Part shown: one piece after another, positions 31,768-43,778 of the stretch
Layout: each line of letters begins with the position of its first letter
Numbering within the stretch: position 1 is the first letter of the stretch
NCBI RefSeq assembly: GCF_009660225.1
Contig: NZ_CP045920.1
Location: 558,001-622,000 of the forward strand
Direction of reading: 5' to 3'
DNA: 64,000 bases
Origin: Pseudactinotalea sp. HY158
GTDB lineage: Bacteria; Actinomycetota; Actinomycetes; Actinomycetales; Beutenbergiaceae
Program-made: the position numbers and the translations under genes
The notes under the pieces: model-generated
The model's database searches: none
What the model was told of the DNA's origin: nothing
What the model saw: only the letters and a program-made list of their open reading frames with translations

Positions 31768-32934
31768 CTACGACGACCGGATCGCGCCCTCGACCCGGTC
31801 GAGATAGACGCCGAGGGCGCGCTGGCCGGCCACGACGCGATCGGCCCGGCCGGACCGGGCGGCCTGGGCGGCCCGGTCCCGCTGCAGCACGTGGCGGGCC
31901 ACGCCCCGGGAGGCGGCCAGCGCCGTGCGGGCCGCCCCCGGCTGCGCGGCCCGGGCCACGAGCCGGGCGATGCCGGGCTCGGACCGGGCGCCCGGCACGG
32001 GGGCGATGCGGTCGACCGCACCTGTCAGAGCCCGGAACGCCGGGGAGGACCCGAGGAGGCGGTCGAGGCCGATGGGCAGATCGCCCCCCAGGCCGGACCG
32101 GGCGCGTCGCAGCACGAGCGAGACGTGCGGGGCGGCCTTCCACGCGGCCGCCCGCCGGGCCACCTCGGCCCAGTCCGTGACCCGTGCGGCACTGCGTTGG
32201 GCGTCCACGAGGTAGAGCAGCCTGTTGGCGCCCGTGAGCGCGGCGTGCAGGCAGACGTGGATGAGCGTGTCCGCGGGGTCGAGGGTCCACCCGGGCACGA
32301 ACCCGAGCCGGATCGGTACCCGCCGCTCGAGGATCCGGGCGGTCGGCACGTCGAGCCGCCGCCGCCGGCCGGCCGTGTTGATCATCGACCAGTGCAGGTC
32401 CATGAGTGCCCCGGACGGGCTCCGCCAGTGCATCTCGCCGGGGACGTCGGGATTGCCGAGCATGTCGTCGAAGTCGGCGATCGTCCACCCCGCCTCGAGC
32501 AGCCGCGCGCTCGCCGTCCGCAGGTCGCCCGGGGCCACGAGGAGGTCGAGGTCCCCGTAGCTGCGCAGGCCGGCCACGGGGTGGGCGACCTCGGAGAGCA
32601 CCGGCCCCTTGAACACGACCCACGGGAGGTCCTCGAACAGGTCGCCGAGCGCCCCGACGAGGGTCGTCATGTGCAGGTGGGTCGCCCGCGCCCGGTCCCG
32701 GTCGTCCTCGACGAGCCGCGCCAGGTCCCCGGCCGTCTCGCGCAGCAGCGTGTGCGCCAGCGGGGCCAGGCGGTGGTAGCGGACGGCGCCCGCGAACGCC
32801 TCGGGGCGGGCCCGCACCGACGGCGCGATCACCGGGGTCTCGCCCCGTGCGATCTGCACGAGCGCGTGCGAGAGGGCGGAGCGGGCTCGGCGCCGCGGGG
32901 GGCGGTCCGTGACCGTGCTGCGAGCTGACACCAT
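31768..32934 (-). CDS. Nucleotidyltransferase-like protein of the lasso cluster (PF14907 type)
   Basis: The protein (388 aa) has the pattern of the uncharacterised nucleotidyltransferase family found in RiPP clusters: WVVFKGPVLSEVAHP, then LRSYGDLDLLVAPGDL with the metal-binding Asp pair (about residues 121-123), and MDLHWSMINTAGRR with a third acidic residue. Such proteins sit beside HprK-like kinases and AsnB-like cyclases and may transfer a nucleotidyl or other phosphate-containing group to the peptide, but no reaction is proven. The start is uncertain: GGGAGGA abuts the ATG at 32934, suits the GTG at 32931 better, and a GTG at 32952 has no ribosome-binding site. It lies upstream of the precursor gene on the same strand. 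Confidence 0.72.
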   Translation of the reverse strand: MVSARSTVTDRPPRRRARSALSHALVQIARGETPVIAPSVRARPEAFAGAVRYHRLAPLAHTLLRETAGDLARLVEDDRDRARATHLHMTTLVGALGDLFEDLPWVVFKGPVLSEVAHPVAGLRSYGDLDLLVAPGDLRTASARLLEAGWTIADFDDMLGNPDVPGEMHWRSPSGALMDLHWSMINTAGRRRRLDVPTARILERRVPIRLGFVPGWTLDPADTLIHVCLHAALTGANRLLYLVDAQRSAARVTDWAEVARRAAAWKAAPHVSLVLRRARSGLGGDLPIGLDRLLGSSPAFRALTGAVDRIAPVPGARSEPGIARLVARAAQPGAARTALAASRGVARHVLQRDRAAQAARSGRADRVVAGQRALGVYLDRVEGAIRSS

Positions 32935-33008
32935 TCCTCCCGGTTCGTCCACAGTGCGAGCGGGTCGGCGCTGTTCGCGATCGTCTGTGGTATGAGACGA
33001 TGCTACCT

Positions 33009-34325
33009 ATGCGCGTCGCCGTCGTTGGTTGCGGATATCTCGGTGCCGTGCACGCCGCTGCCATGGCCGAGTTCGGGCACGACGTCATCGGCTTCGACGT
33101 CGACGCGCGCAAGATCGCGGCGCTGCGGGCCGGTGAGCCGCCGATCTTCGAGCCCGGCCTGCCCGAGCTCCTCAGCGCGGGGATCTCCTCGGGCCGGCTG
33201 AACTTCTCGAGCGACGTCGCGGACATCGCCGGCGCCTCGCTCATCTTCCTCACCGTGGGCACGCCGCAGCTCAAGGACGGCCGAGCGGCGGATCTCAGCT
33301 ACGTCGACGCGGCCATCACCGCGCTCGCCGGACAGCTGCGCCCGGGCGACGTCGTCGTCGGGAAGTCGACCGTGCCGATCGGCACGGCCGCCCGCCTCGC
33401 CGCCCGCCTCGACGACCTCGCCCCCGGCGCCGTGCTCGCCTGGAATCCCGAGTTCCTGCGGGAGGGGTGGGCGGTCCAGGACTCGCTCGCCCCGAATCGG
33501 CTCGTGTTCGGCCTCCCGCCGGCGGCGGATCGGGCCCGCCGCGCCGAGGCGGCGCTGCGCGAGGTGTTCGCCCGGCCGCTGGCGAACGACACGCCGCTCA
33601 TCGTCACGGACTACGCGACCGCGGAACTGGTCAAGGTCTCCGCCAACGCGTTCCTCGCCACGAAGATCTCCTTCATCAACGCCATGGCGGAGATCGCCGA
33701 GGTGACCGGCGCCGACGTCACCCAGCTCGCCGACGCGATCGGCTACGACGACCGGATCGGCCGGCGGTACCTCGGCGCCGGGGTGGGATTCGGCGGCGGC
33801 TGCCTCCCGAAGGACATCCGGGCCTTCCGGGCGCGCGCCGAGGAACTGGGGCGCGGGGAGTCGGTCGCCTTCCTCGCGCAGGTCGACGCGATCAACCTCC
33901 GCCGCCGCAAGCGCCTCGTCGCCCATGCCATCGACCTGCTCGACGGGACGCCGCACGGCAAGGTCGTGGCGGTCCTCGGGCTCGCGTTCAAGCCGCAGTC
34001 GGACGACGTGCGCGACTCTCCCGCGCTCGACATCGCGGTGCGGCTCCACGGCCTCGGCGCGGTGGTCCGGGCCACCGATCCGAAGGCGATCGAGAACTCC
34101 CGGGCACTCCACCCGCAGCTCGACTACCGCGAGTCCTTCGAGGACGCCGTCACCGGGGCGGACGTCCTCGTGCTCGTGACCGAGTGGGACGAGTACCGGT
34201 ACCTCGATCCGGAGGCCGTGGGCGAGCTCGTGGCCGGGCGCAACGTGGCGGATGGGCGCAACAGTTACGATCCCGCCCGGTGGCGGGCGGCGGGATGGCG
34301 ATACCGGGGACTCGGCCGGCCCTGA
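33009..34325 (+). CDS. ugd: UDP-glucose 6-dehydrogenase
   Basis: The 438-residue protein shows the full UDP-glucose/GDP-mannose dehydrogenase layout: MRVAVVGCGYLGAVHA (NAD-binding), VGKSTVPIGT, EFLREGWAVQD, KVSANAFLATKISFIN and the catalytic Cys in GVGFGGGCLPKD, then the C-terminal FKPQSDDVRDSPA. It oxidises UDP-glucose to UDP-glucuronate in the cytoplasm, giving an acidic sugar for the polysaccharide. The second ATG (33009) is taken because it gives the usual family N-terminus. An ATG at 33000 would add three residues. No clear ribosome-binding site is visible for either. It precedes the dTDP-rhamnose genes. Confidence 0.92.
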   Translation: MRVAVVGCGYLGAVHAAAMAEFGHDVIGFDVDARKIAALRAGEPPIFEPGLPELLSAGISSGRLNFSSDVADIAGASLIFLTVGTPQLKDGRAADLSYVDAAITALAGQLRPGDVVVGKSTVPIGTAARLAARLDDLAPGAVLAWNPEFLREGWAVQDSLAPNRLVFGLPPAADRARRAEAALREVFARPLANDTPLIVTDYATAELVKVSANAFLATKISFINAMAEIAEVTGADVTQLADAIGYDDRIGRRYLGAGVGFGGGCLPKDIRAFRARAEELGRGESVAFLAQVDAINLRRRKRLVAHAIDLLDGTPHGKVVAVLGLAFKPQSDDVRDSPALDIAVRLHGLGAVVRATDPKAIENSRALHPQLDYRESFEDAVTGADVLVLVTEWDEYRYLDPEAVGELVAGRNVADGRNSYDPARWRAAGWRYRGLGRP

Positions 34326-34340
34326 GTCCCGGCCGGAATA

Positions 34341-34380
34341 GTCGAAACCGGTCGGAACCGGCCGAAACCGGTCGGCGGAG
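34341..34380. repeat. Four 10-bp tandem repeats ahead of rmlA
   Basis: GTCGAAACCG, GTCGGAACCG, GCCGAAACCG and GTCGGCGGAG follow one another between ugd and rmlA. They contain overlapping CCGGTCGG/CCGGCCG half-palindromes and could be an operator or an attenuating structure. No terminator-like stem stands out. Confidence 0.55.
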
Positions 34381-34416
34381 TAGTCGGTCGGATCGCCCGG
34401 TGGACAGGAGGACGGA

Positions 34417-37816
<3,400 letters not shown>

Positions 37817-37846
37817 CGCGGTCCTTCCGCCTCGACCGCTGACGTA

Positions 37847-38317
37847 TCAGGCGCCGCGCTCCCAGTCGCCGGACTTTCCGCCGGTCTTCCGCAGCAGCCG
37901 CACGCCGGCGATCTCGGTTCCCTTGTCCATGCCCTTGACCATGTCGACCACGGTGAGTGCGGCGATGCTCGCGGCGGTGAGCGCCTCCATCTCGACCCCG
38001 GTGCGGTCGGCGGTGCGCACGGTCGCCTCGATCCGCACGCCCGCGTCGGTCACCTCGAGGTCGACCGTGGCCCCGTGCACCCCGATGACGTGCGCCAGCG
38101 GCAGCAGTTCCGCCGTGCGCTTGGCGCCGGAGATCCCGGCGATCCGCGCCACGGCGAGCACGTCCCCCTTGGGCACGGACTCGTCCCGCAGCGCCGCCAC
38201 GACGCGGTCGGCGCAGGCCACGAAGGCCTCGGCCGTCGCGGACCGCACGGTCGGGGTCTTCTCGGTCACGTCGACCATCCGGGCGTGCCCGGCAGCGTCG
38301 AGATGGGTCAGGGTCAC
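37847..38317 (-). CDS. moaC: Cyclic pyranopterin monophosphate synthase
   Basis: The 156-residue protein has the MoaC pattern: MVDVTEKTPTVRSATA, KGDVLAVARIAGISGAKRTAELLPLAH (in part), then GVEMEALTAASIAALTVVDMVKG (in part) and LLRKTGGKSGDW at the end. With MoaA it turns GTP into cyclic pyranopterin monophosphate, the first molybdenum-cofactor step. A GTG at 38317 overlaps the moeA stop by 4 nt. It is the last of four overlapping genes (SDR, moeB, moeA, moaC). moaA is not in the window. Confidence 0.93.
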   Translation of the reverse strand: MTLTHLDAAGHARMVDVTEKTPTVRSATAEAFVACADRVVAALRDESVPKGDVLAVARIAGISGAKRTAELLPLAHVIGVHGATVDLEVTDAGVRIEATVRTADRTGVEMEALTAASIAALTVVDMVKGMDKGTEIAGVRLLRKTGGKSGDWERGA

Positions 38318-39540
38318 AGCTGATCTCCGTCCTGCCAGTACTGAACGACGTCGCCGGCGCGCACCGCCTCGACCTCCGCCGGCACCCGCACGAGACCGGT
38401 CGCCCGCGCGAGCGTGCCCACGAGATGCGAGCCGGATCCGCCCGCCGTCGCGGGCACCGCCGTGCCGTGCTCGATCCGGGCGGGAAGGTACTGCGCCCGT
38501 CCCGGCGGCGTGGCCCAGTCGGCGCCTGCGGGCACGTCGGCGAAGCGGGGAAGTTCAGCGCCGGCACCGGCGAGCGCGCGCAGGGCGGGCCGCACGAGCA
38601 TCTGCGTGGACACGTACACGCTCACCGGGTTCCCCGGCAGCGCGAACACGCTCACGCCCCGGTACGTGCCCGACCCCTGCGGCTTGCCCGGCTGCATCGC
38701 GACCGGACCGAACCACATGTCCGGCTCCGGGGCGAGCACCTCCTTGACCACGTCGTAGGCCCCCACGCTCACCCCGCCGCTGAGCACGACCGCGTCGAAG
38801 CGCGGCGCCCCGGTCTCGTCCCGCGTGGAGACGGCGTCCAGCAGCTCCCGTAGTGCACTCGCCTCGTCCGGCACGAACCCCAGGTCGACCGTGGTGGCCA
38901 CCGGCGCGAGGCAGGCCGCCACGAGCGTCGAGTTCGAGTTCGGGATCTGACCGAATCCGCATGCCTCGCCCGGCCCGCGCAGCTCCGAGCCCGTGGCGAT
39001 GACGGCCACCCGGGGGAGCGGGTGGGCGAGCACCTGCCCGTGTCCCGCGGAGACGATCGACGCGAGCGCCCGCGCGGTGAGCCGCGTTCCGGCCCGGGCG
39101 ACCACGTCGCCGGCCGCCAGGTCACCGCCGGCGCGGCGCACGAATCGGCCCGGCTCGCTCGCCCCGTGCACCTGGACCCGGTCCGTGCCGGCGTCGGTCA
39201 GCTCGACCTGCACCACGGCGTCGGCGCCGGCCGGCATCGGGCCCCCGGTCATGATCCGGGCCGCCGAGCCGCGGGGCACCGTCGTCGGCGCGGTGGCTCC
39301 GGCCGGGATGTCGCCGACGACCGGCAGCGTCACCGGCGCGGCCTCGCTCGCCCCGGCGACGTCGGCCGCGTGCACCGCGTAGCCGTCCATCGCCGAGTTG
39401 TCGAAGAGGGGGATGGGGTGGACCGATCGCACGTCGCCGGCGAGCACGAGTCCGTGGGCCGCGGCGACGGGCACGGTCCGGGCCGCCAGCACGGGTTGCG
39501 AGCGAATGAGGTGGTCGCGGTACTCGAGGTCGGATCTCAT
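38314..39540 (-). CDS. moeA: Molybdopterin molybdenumtransferase
   Basis: The 408-residue protein has FDNSAMDGYAV, GGPMPAGADAVVQVE, PNSNSTLVAACL, LSGGVSVGAYDVVKEVL and ALPGNPVSVYV, the ordered blocks of MoeA. It inserts molybdate into adenylated molybdopterin. The ATG at 39540 overlaps the moeB stop (ATGA). No MogA-type fusion is present; the adenylation enzyme is not in this window. Molybdate-uptake genes lie at 54-57 kb. Confidence 0.93.
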   Translation of the reverse strand: MRSDLEYRDHLIRSQPVLAARTVPVAAAHGLVLAGDVRSVHPIPLFDNSAMDGYAVHAADVAGASEAAPVTLPVVGDIPAGATAPTTVPRGSAARIMTGGPMPAGADAVVQVELTDAGTDRVQVHGASEPGRFVRRAGGDLAAGDVVARAGTRLTARALASIVSAGHGQVLAHPLPRVAVIATGSELRGPGEACGFGQIPNSNSTLVAACLAPVATTVDLGFVPDEASALRELLDAVSTRDETGAPRFDAVVLSGGVSVGAYDVVKEVLAPEPDMWFGPVAMQPGKPQGSGTYRGVSVFALPGNPVSVYVSTQMLVRPALRALAGAGAELPRFADVPAGADWATPPGRAQYLPARIEHGTAVPATAGGSGSHLVGTLARATGLVRVPAEVEAVRAGDVVQYWQDGDQL

Positions 39541-40727
39541 CGGGCGCCCGCCCGCGCCGGCTCCCCGGGGTGGGCACTCGACCACGCAGACCAGCCCCCC
39601 GCGAGCACGCTCACGTCGTAGCCGTCGGCGGCCAGTTCCGCGGCGGCGCGCTGCGCGCGGGGGCCCGTGCGGCAGTAGACGACCACCGGCTCCCGCCGCG
39701 ACAGCTCCGCGCGGCCGACCGTGGTGAGCACCCGCGCGAGCGGGATGTGCACCGAGCCGGGGATCGCGCCGCCGGCGACCTCGTCCGGCTCACGCACGTC
39801 GAGGAGCGTCACCCCGGCGGGCACCTCGGCCACGACCGGGACGCCCGTCGGCTCAGGCGGCCCAGTCGGCAGAGTGGGTACTGCGGTCGGCGTGGACGGG
39901 CCGGACCCTGCGGCCGGCGCGGTGGGCGCGGGGGTGAGCGACGTCGTCCGTAGGCCGGTGCGGCGGCGCAGCGGCAGCTCGCGCCAGGCGGCGGCGAGCG
40001 CGTCGAACACGAGCACCCGCCCCAGGAGCGGGTGACCGATACCGGCGATGAGCTTGACCGCCTCGGTGGCCAGGAGGGAGCCGACCTGCCCGACCATCGC
40101 GCCGACCACCCCGGCCTGCGAGCACGAGGGCACGGCGCCGGGCGCGGGCGGATGGGGGAACAGGTCGCGCAGCGTGACCCCGTCGCCGGCCGGCGGGCGC
40201 GACCAGAACAGGGAGACCTGCGCGTCGAAGCCGAGCACGGAGGCCCACAGCACGGGCAGGCCGAGCTCGGCGGCGGCGTCGCTCACGAGGTAGCGGGTGG
40301 GGAAGTTGTCGGCGCCGTCGAGCACGAGGTCGTAGTCCGCGAGGATCCCGGGGGCGTTCTCGGCCGTGAGGCGCAGGCCGTGGGTGCGCACCCGCACGTG
40401 CGGGTTGAGCGCGGTCACGGCCGCGGCGGCGCTGTCGACCTTCGCCCGGCCGATGTCGGCGGTCGCGTGGATGACCTGGCGTTGGAGGTTGGACTCCTCG
40501 ACCACGTCGTCGTCGATGATCCCGAGGGTTCCCACCCCGGCGGCGGCGAGGTACTGCAGCGCCGGCGCGCCGAGGCCGCCCGCGCCGAGCACGAGCACCC
40601 GGGCCGCCTTGAGCCGGCGCTGGCCCGGCTCGCCCAGCTGCGGCAGCAGCACGTGGCGCGAGTAGCGGGCGAACTCGGCCTCGGTGAGCGGCGCGGCGGG
40701 CTCCACCAGCGGGGGCAGGGCGATCAT
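39537..40727 (-). CDS. moeB: MoeB/ThiF-type sulfur-carrier adenylyltransferase with rhodanese domain
   Basis: The 396-residue protein has an N-terminal E1-like domain (FARYSRHVLLPQLGEPGQ, VLVLGAGGLGAPALQYLAAAG, DDDVVEESNLQRQVIH) and a C-terminal rhodanese domain with the active-site Cys in VVVYCRTGPRAQRAAAELA. A Pro/Thr-rich linker joins them. It would adenylate the MoaD sulfur carrier and supply sulfur for molybdopterin synthase. The CxxC zinc pairs of some MoeB proteins are not obvious; PSCSQAGVVG is the usual segment. The ATG at 40727 overlaps the SDR stop by 4 nt. Confidence 0.9.
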   Translation of the reverse strand: MIALPPLVEPAAPLTEAEFARYSRHVLLPQLGEPGQRRLKAARVLVLGAGGLGAPALQYLAAAGVGTLGIIDDDVVEESNLQRQVIHATADIGRAKVDSAAAAVTALNPHVRVRTHGLRLTAENAPGILADYDLVLDGADNFPTRYLVSDAAAELGLPVLWASVLGFDAQVSLFWSRPPAGDGVTLRDLFPHPPAPGAVPSCSQAGVVGAMVGQVGSLLATEAVKLIAGIGHPLLGRVLVFDALAAAWRELPLRRRTGLRTTSLTPAPTAPAAGSGPSTPTAVPTLPTGPPEPTGVPVVAEVPAGVTLLDVREPDEVAGGAIPGSVHIPLARVLTTVGRAELSRREPVVVYCRTGPRAQRAAAELAADGYDVSVLAGGWSAWSSAHPGEPARAGAR

Positions 40728-41494
40728 GGCCTCACCGTACCGCCGGGCGGCATGCGCAAGGCGCCGTCGAGCCGGATGACCTCGCCGTTGAGCATCGGGT
40801 TGGCCACGATGTGGCACACGAGGGCCGCGAACTCGGCCGGGTCGCCGAGGCGGTGCGGGTGCGGCGTGAGCTCGGCGAGGGCGGCGCGGGCCTCCTCGGG
40901 CAGGGAGGCCATGAGCGGGGTGTCGAACGTGCCGGGGGCGATCGCCATGACCCGGATCGCGTCGCGGGCCAGGTCCCGGGCCGCGGTGATCGTGAGGGAG
41001 GCGACCCCGCCCTTCGACGCGGCGTAGGCCACCTGCCCGATCTGCCCCTCGTAGGCGGCGACGGAGGAGGTCATGACCACGACCCCCCGCTCGCCTCCCG
41101 CCTCCTGCTGGGCGGCCATGACCTCCGCGGCGAGGCGCAGGGTGTTGAACGTGCCCACGAGGTTGATGGCGACGACCCGCTCGAAGTCCGCGAGCGGCAG
41201 CGTGCCGCGGGAGGACCGGATGCGCCCGGGTGGGGCGACCCCGGCGCAGCACACGACGGCCCGCAGCGGGAGCGACGGCTCGCCCGTCCGCATCGCCGCC
41301 GCGAGGTCGGACTCGGAGCGCACGTCGGCCGGGGCGAACGTGCCACCGAGCCCGGCGGCCACGGCGGCGCCCTCGGAGGCGGGAAGGTCGGCGATGATCA
41401 CGTGCGCGCCGGCGGCGGCCAGCGCCCGGGCGGTCGCCGCGCCCAGGCCGGAGGCGCCGCCGGTGACGAGGGCACGGGTTCCGGTGAGATCCAT
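40724..41494 (-). CDS. Short-chain dehydrogenase, 3-hydroxyacyl-CoA dehydrogenase type
   Basis: The 256-residue protein has the Rossmann TGGASGLGAATARAL, the VCCAGVAPPGR block, the catalytic Ser (MTSSVAAYEG) and YAASKGGV (Tyr-x-x-x-Lys). HIVANPMLNGEVIRLDGALRMPP at the end is typical of type 2 3-hydroxyacyl-CoA dehydrogenases (HSD10-like). It would oxidise a hydroxyacyl-CoA with NAD+. It is the first gene of the moeB-moeA-moaC operon, a link with no obvious pathway reason. A TAGATT hexamer lies 7 nt before the ATG at 41494, suggesting a leaderless transcript. Confidence 0.85.
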   Translation of the reverse strand: MDLTGTRALVTGGASGLGAATARALAAAGAHVIIADLPASEGAAVAAGLGGTFAPADVRSESDLAAAMRTGEPSLPLRAVVCCAGVAPPGRIRSSRGTLPLADFERVVAINLVGTFNTLRLAAEVMAAQQEAGGERGVVVMTSSVAAYEGQIGQVAYAASKGGVASLTITAARDLARDAIRVMAIAPGTFDTPLMASLPEEARAALAELTPHPHRLGDPAEFAALVCHIVANPMLNGEVIRLDGALRMPPGGTVRP

Positions 41495-41501
41495 GGGATC
41501 G

Positions 41502-41507
41502 AATCTA
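41502..41507 (-). promoter_or_regulatory. Possible -10 of a leaderless promoter for the SDR-moe operon
   Basis: TAGATT on the minus strand is followed by 7 nt and the ATG at 41494, with no ribosome-binding site. The -35 region shows no clear match. This point also marks the right edge of the molybdenum-cofactor operon next to the lower-G+C catabolic cluster. Confidence 0.4.
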
Positions 41508-41607
41508 GCCCTGGGTGACGCGGTTCGGCTGTCTCGCACGTGGTCGTGATCGCCGTGCGGAGCGCATCGAAGGACGTGGACAGGGGTGTAGGGCCGAACC
41601 GGCTGGA

Positions 41608-42480
41608 TCAGCCGGATTCGATGAATCGCTTGGTGACTGCGAGGTCGTCATCGCCATATCCCCGTGCGACGAGTTTCGCGTAGGCGTCCGCCAACGGCCC
41701 GAGCAGGACCGTCGTCGTGTTGGTCGCAGCTGCCACACCTGCGGCCGATTCGAGATCCTTCGACATGTACTTGGCTGCGCCACCGGGGGCGTAGTCATCG
41801 TTCACGATCCTGTCTCGCTTGACCTCGAGAAGTGCGCTGCCGGCGTATCCGTGACCCAGGAGATCCCACAGGGCGCCCAGGTCGATCCCCGAGCGTGCTG
41901 CGAGGACGCTGGCCTCGCCGATGGCCATCATCGTTGACGCCACGACCAGTTGATTGCAGGCCTTCGCGACTTGCCCTGCACCGATCGGCCCGACCCTGAC
42001 GGGCTCCCCACACGGTCGCAGGACTCGCGATGCCGTCGTCGTGTGCTCCACCGTTCCACCCAGCATGATGGACAATTGGCCCGTCGACGCCCCCTCCGTG
42101 CCTCCGGATACCGGGCAGTCGACTACTCCGATGCGGCCGTTGCTCAGTTGTTCGACTCGTGTTGCGAACGCGCCTGTCTCACTCGCATCGACGGTCGCCC
42201 CGATCATGAGCAGGAAGCGCCCCTCGGACGCCAACACGCCGTCCGGCCCTCCGCATACCTGTTCGATCTCCGGGAAGTCCGGCACCATCAGCAATACGGT
42301 CGAGCACTGGTCTCCCAACTCACGGGGGCTGTCGAACCACTGCGCACCCGCGGTGAGCAGATCGTTCTTCGGTCGCCGCGACGTCACCGCGACCCGCAGT
42401 CCGGCAGCGAGCATCCGGTGCGTCATCGGTGTGCCCATGGCCCCGAGACCGATGATTCCTACATCACATTCTTGGGACAT
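41608..42480 (-). CDS. NAD(P)-dependent 3-hydroxyisobutyrate/tartronate-semialdehyde-type dehydrogenase
   Basis: The 290-residue protein has VGIIGLGAMGTPMTHRML (Rossmann), DCPVSGGTEGASTGQLSIMLGG (substrate-binding) and KACNQLVVASTMMAIGEASVL with the catalytic Lys. This is the beta-hydroxyacid dehydrogenase family that includes 3-hydroxyisobutyrate, tartronate-semialdehyde and gluconate-type enzymes. The ATG at 42480 is used; upstream in-frame residues are unlike the family. It is the last gene of the lower-G+C catabolic cluster on the minus strand. A small hairpin overlaps its stop (41599-41615). The exact substrate is not clear. Confidence 0.85.
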   Translation of the reverse strand: MSQECDVGIIGLGAMGTPMTHRMLAAGLRVAVTSRRPKNDLLTAGAQWFDSPRELGDQCSTVLLMVPDFPEIEQVCGGPDGVLASEGRFLLMIGATVDASETGAFATRVEQLSNGRIGVVDCPVSGGTEGASTGQLSIMLGGTVEHTTTASRVLRPCGEPVRVGPIGAGQVAKACNQLVVASTMMAIGEASVLAARSGIDLGALWDLLGHGYAGSALLEVKRDRIVNDDYAPGGAAKYMSKDLESAAGVAAATNTTTVLLGPLADAYAKLVARGYGDDDLAVTKRFIESG

Positions 42481-42620
42481 GGCGCGATGTCCGCCTCTCT
42501 CGTGTCGGTGCGTGAACTGCACCTCGGTGACTCGCTCGATCCTGCCCGTCAATGGCTGCCGGCGGATAATGCGTCGGTTGTCACGGCCGGCCGTCGTGTC
42601 GAGCCGAATGGGGACAAGGG

Positions 42621-43676
42621 TCAGTAGAACTCGACCGTGTCGACCACATTGCGCAGGTCGCGGCCCTCGATGAGGCGAGTCGCGTTGTCTGCGAACAACC
42701 GAGCGATCCGTTCCTCCTCGCTGTTGTTCAGGGCGGCCGTATGCGGACTCACAAGGACGTTCGGGTGACTCCAGAGTGGGCTCTCAACTGGAAGCGGTTC
42801 GACTGCGAAGACGTCGAGTGCGGCGAAGCCGACCTGACCACTGTTGAGAGCGTCGATGAGGGCGTCCTCGTCGATGACCGACCCCCGGCCGACGTTCGTC
42901 ACGATCAGGCCCGGTCGCGCCGCGCCCAGGATTGCGGCGTCGACGAACTTCTCGGTCTGGTCTGTTCCGGGAAGGGTGGCGACGATCGCATCGACGTCGC
43001 TCATGACGGCCTCCACGTCCTCGGGGCGGACGAGCCGGCTGACACCGTCGACGGCTGCATCGGTGCGCGTCGTGCCCCAGACCGTTACACCGAGGCCCGC
43101 GAGCCGGCGGGCAACGGCTGTCCCTATGCCGCCCAGGCCGAGCACCAGAACCGTGAGGTCGGCCAGCTGACGCATCTCCCACCTGCTGCTCCAGTGGCTA
43201 TCGGCCTGTTGGTCCAGGAGCCTCCGGAGATCCTTGACCCCGGCCAGCAATCCGAAGAGCGCGAACTCCGCAAGGTAGTCGCCGTGAACGCCCGCGCTCG
43301 TGGTGAAGGTGATGCGCTCGAGTGCCTCCGAATCCAGGTTGGCCGCTCGGACCTGGCTGCCCCCGCCGGCGGCCGTAGTGTGCACCCAGCGGAGCCTCGG
43401 GTTGGCGGCGACGGTGCGTGCCAGGGCCGTGGGGTCGACGTCGGGAAGGCTGAACAGGGCATCGGCGGAATCGACCATGCGCTCGAATCGCTCTTGTTCG
43501 TTCGTGGAGCGAATGTGGTTGGGGTCCCCGCTCCAGTCCGCTGCAACCTGCATCGGGCGGTAGAGCTCGTGGTCGCAGACCACCTCACAGCGGGGCTCCA
43601 ATTCCGAGATCAACGTGCAGAGCTCTCTCGGTAGGTCGGTTGCGACGACGACGCGCAGATTCGTGGTCTGAGACAT
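42621..43676 (-). CDS. D-isomer-specific 2-hydroxyacid dehydrogenase
   Basis: The 351-residue protein has an NAD-binding VLVLGLGGIGTAVARRLAGLG, the catalytic Arg region VTNVGRGSVIDEDALIDAL, LDVFAVEPLPVESPLW and the final His in VLVSPHTAALNN. These enzymes reduce 2-keto acids or oxidise D-2-hydroxy acids. The ATG at 43676 has GGAG 6-8 nt upstream and is preferred over one four codons earlier. Gaps on both sides (140 and 102 bp) suggest partial independence from neighbours, but all lie on one strand. Within this sugar-acid cluster it may act on a keto-acid intermediate. Confidence 0.85.
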   Translation of the reverse strand: MSQTTNLRVVVATDLPRELCTLISELEPRCEVVCDHELYRPMQVAADWSGDPNHIRSTNEQERFERMVDSADALFSLPDVDPTALARTVAANPRLRWVHTTAAGGGSQVRAANLDSEALERITFTTSAGVHGDYLAEFALFGLLAGVKDLRRLLDQQADSHWSSRWEMRQLADLTVLVLGLGGIGTAVARRLAGLGVTVWGTTRTDAAVDGVSRLVRPEDVEAVMSDVDAIVATLPGTDQTEKFVDAAILGAARPGLIVTNVGRGSVIDEDALIDALNSGQVGFAALDVFAVEPLPVESPLWSHPNVLVSPHTAALNNSEEERIARLFADNATRLIEGRDLRNVVDTVEFY

Positions 43677-43778
43677 GTAATGCTCCAAAAGAGTGATAGG
43701 TAGGCAGGAACGACTCAGGGAAGCGATCCGCGTTCGTGCAGGATGGTCCTATGGTGGGTGAGGTGAGGGTGGGGATCG

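Noticed and set aside
41599-41615. CCGGCT/AGCCGG hairpin at the end of the catabolic cluster as a terminator
   Set aside because: The stem is 6 bp, overlaps the stop codon and lacks a U tract, so it is too weak to list as a feature.
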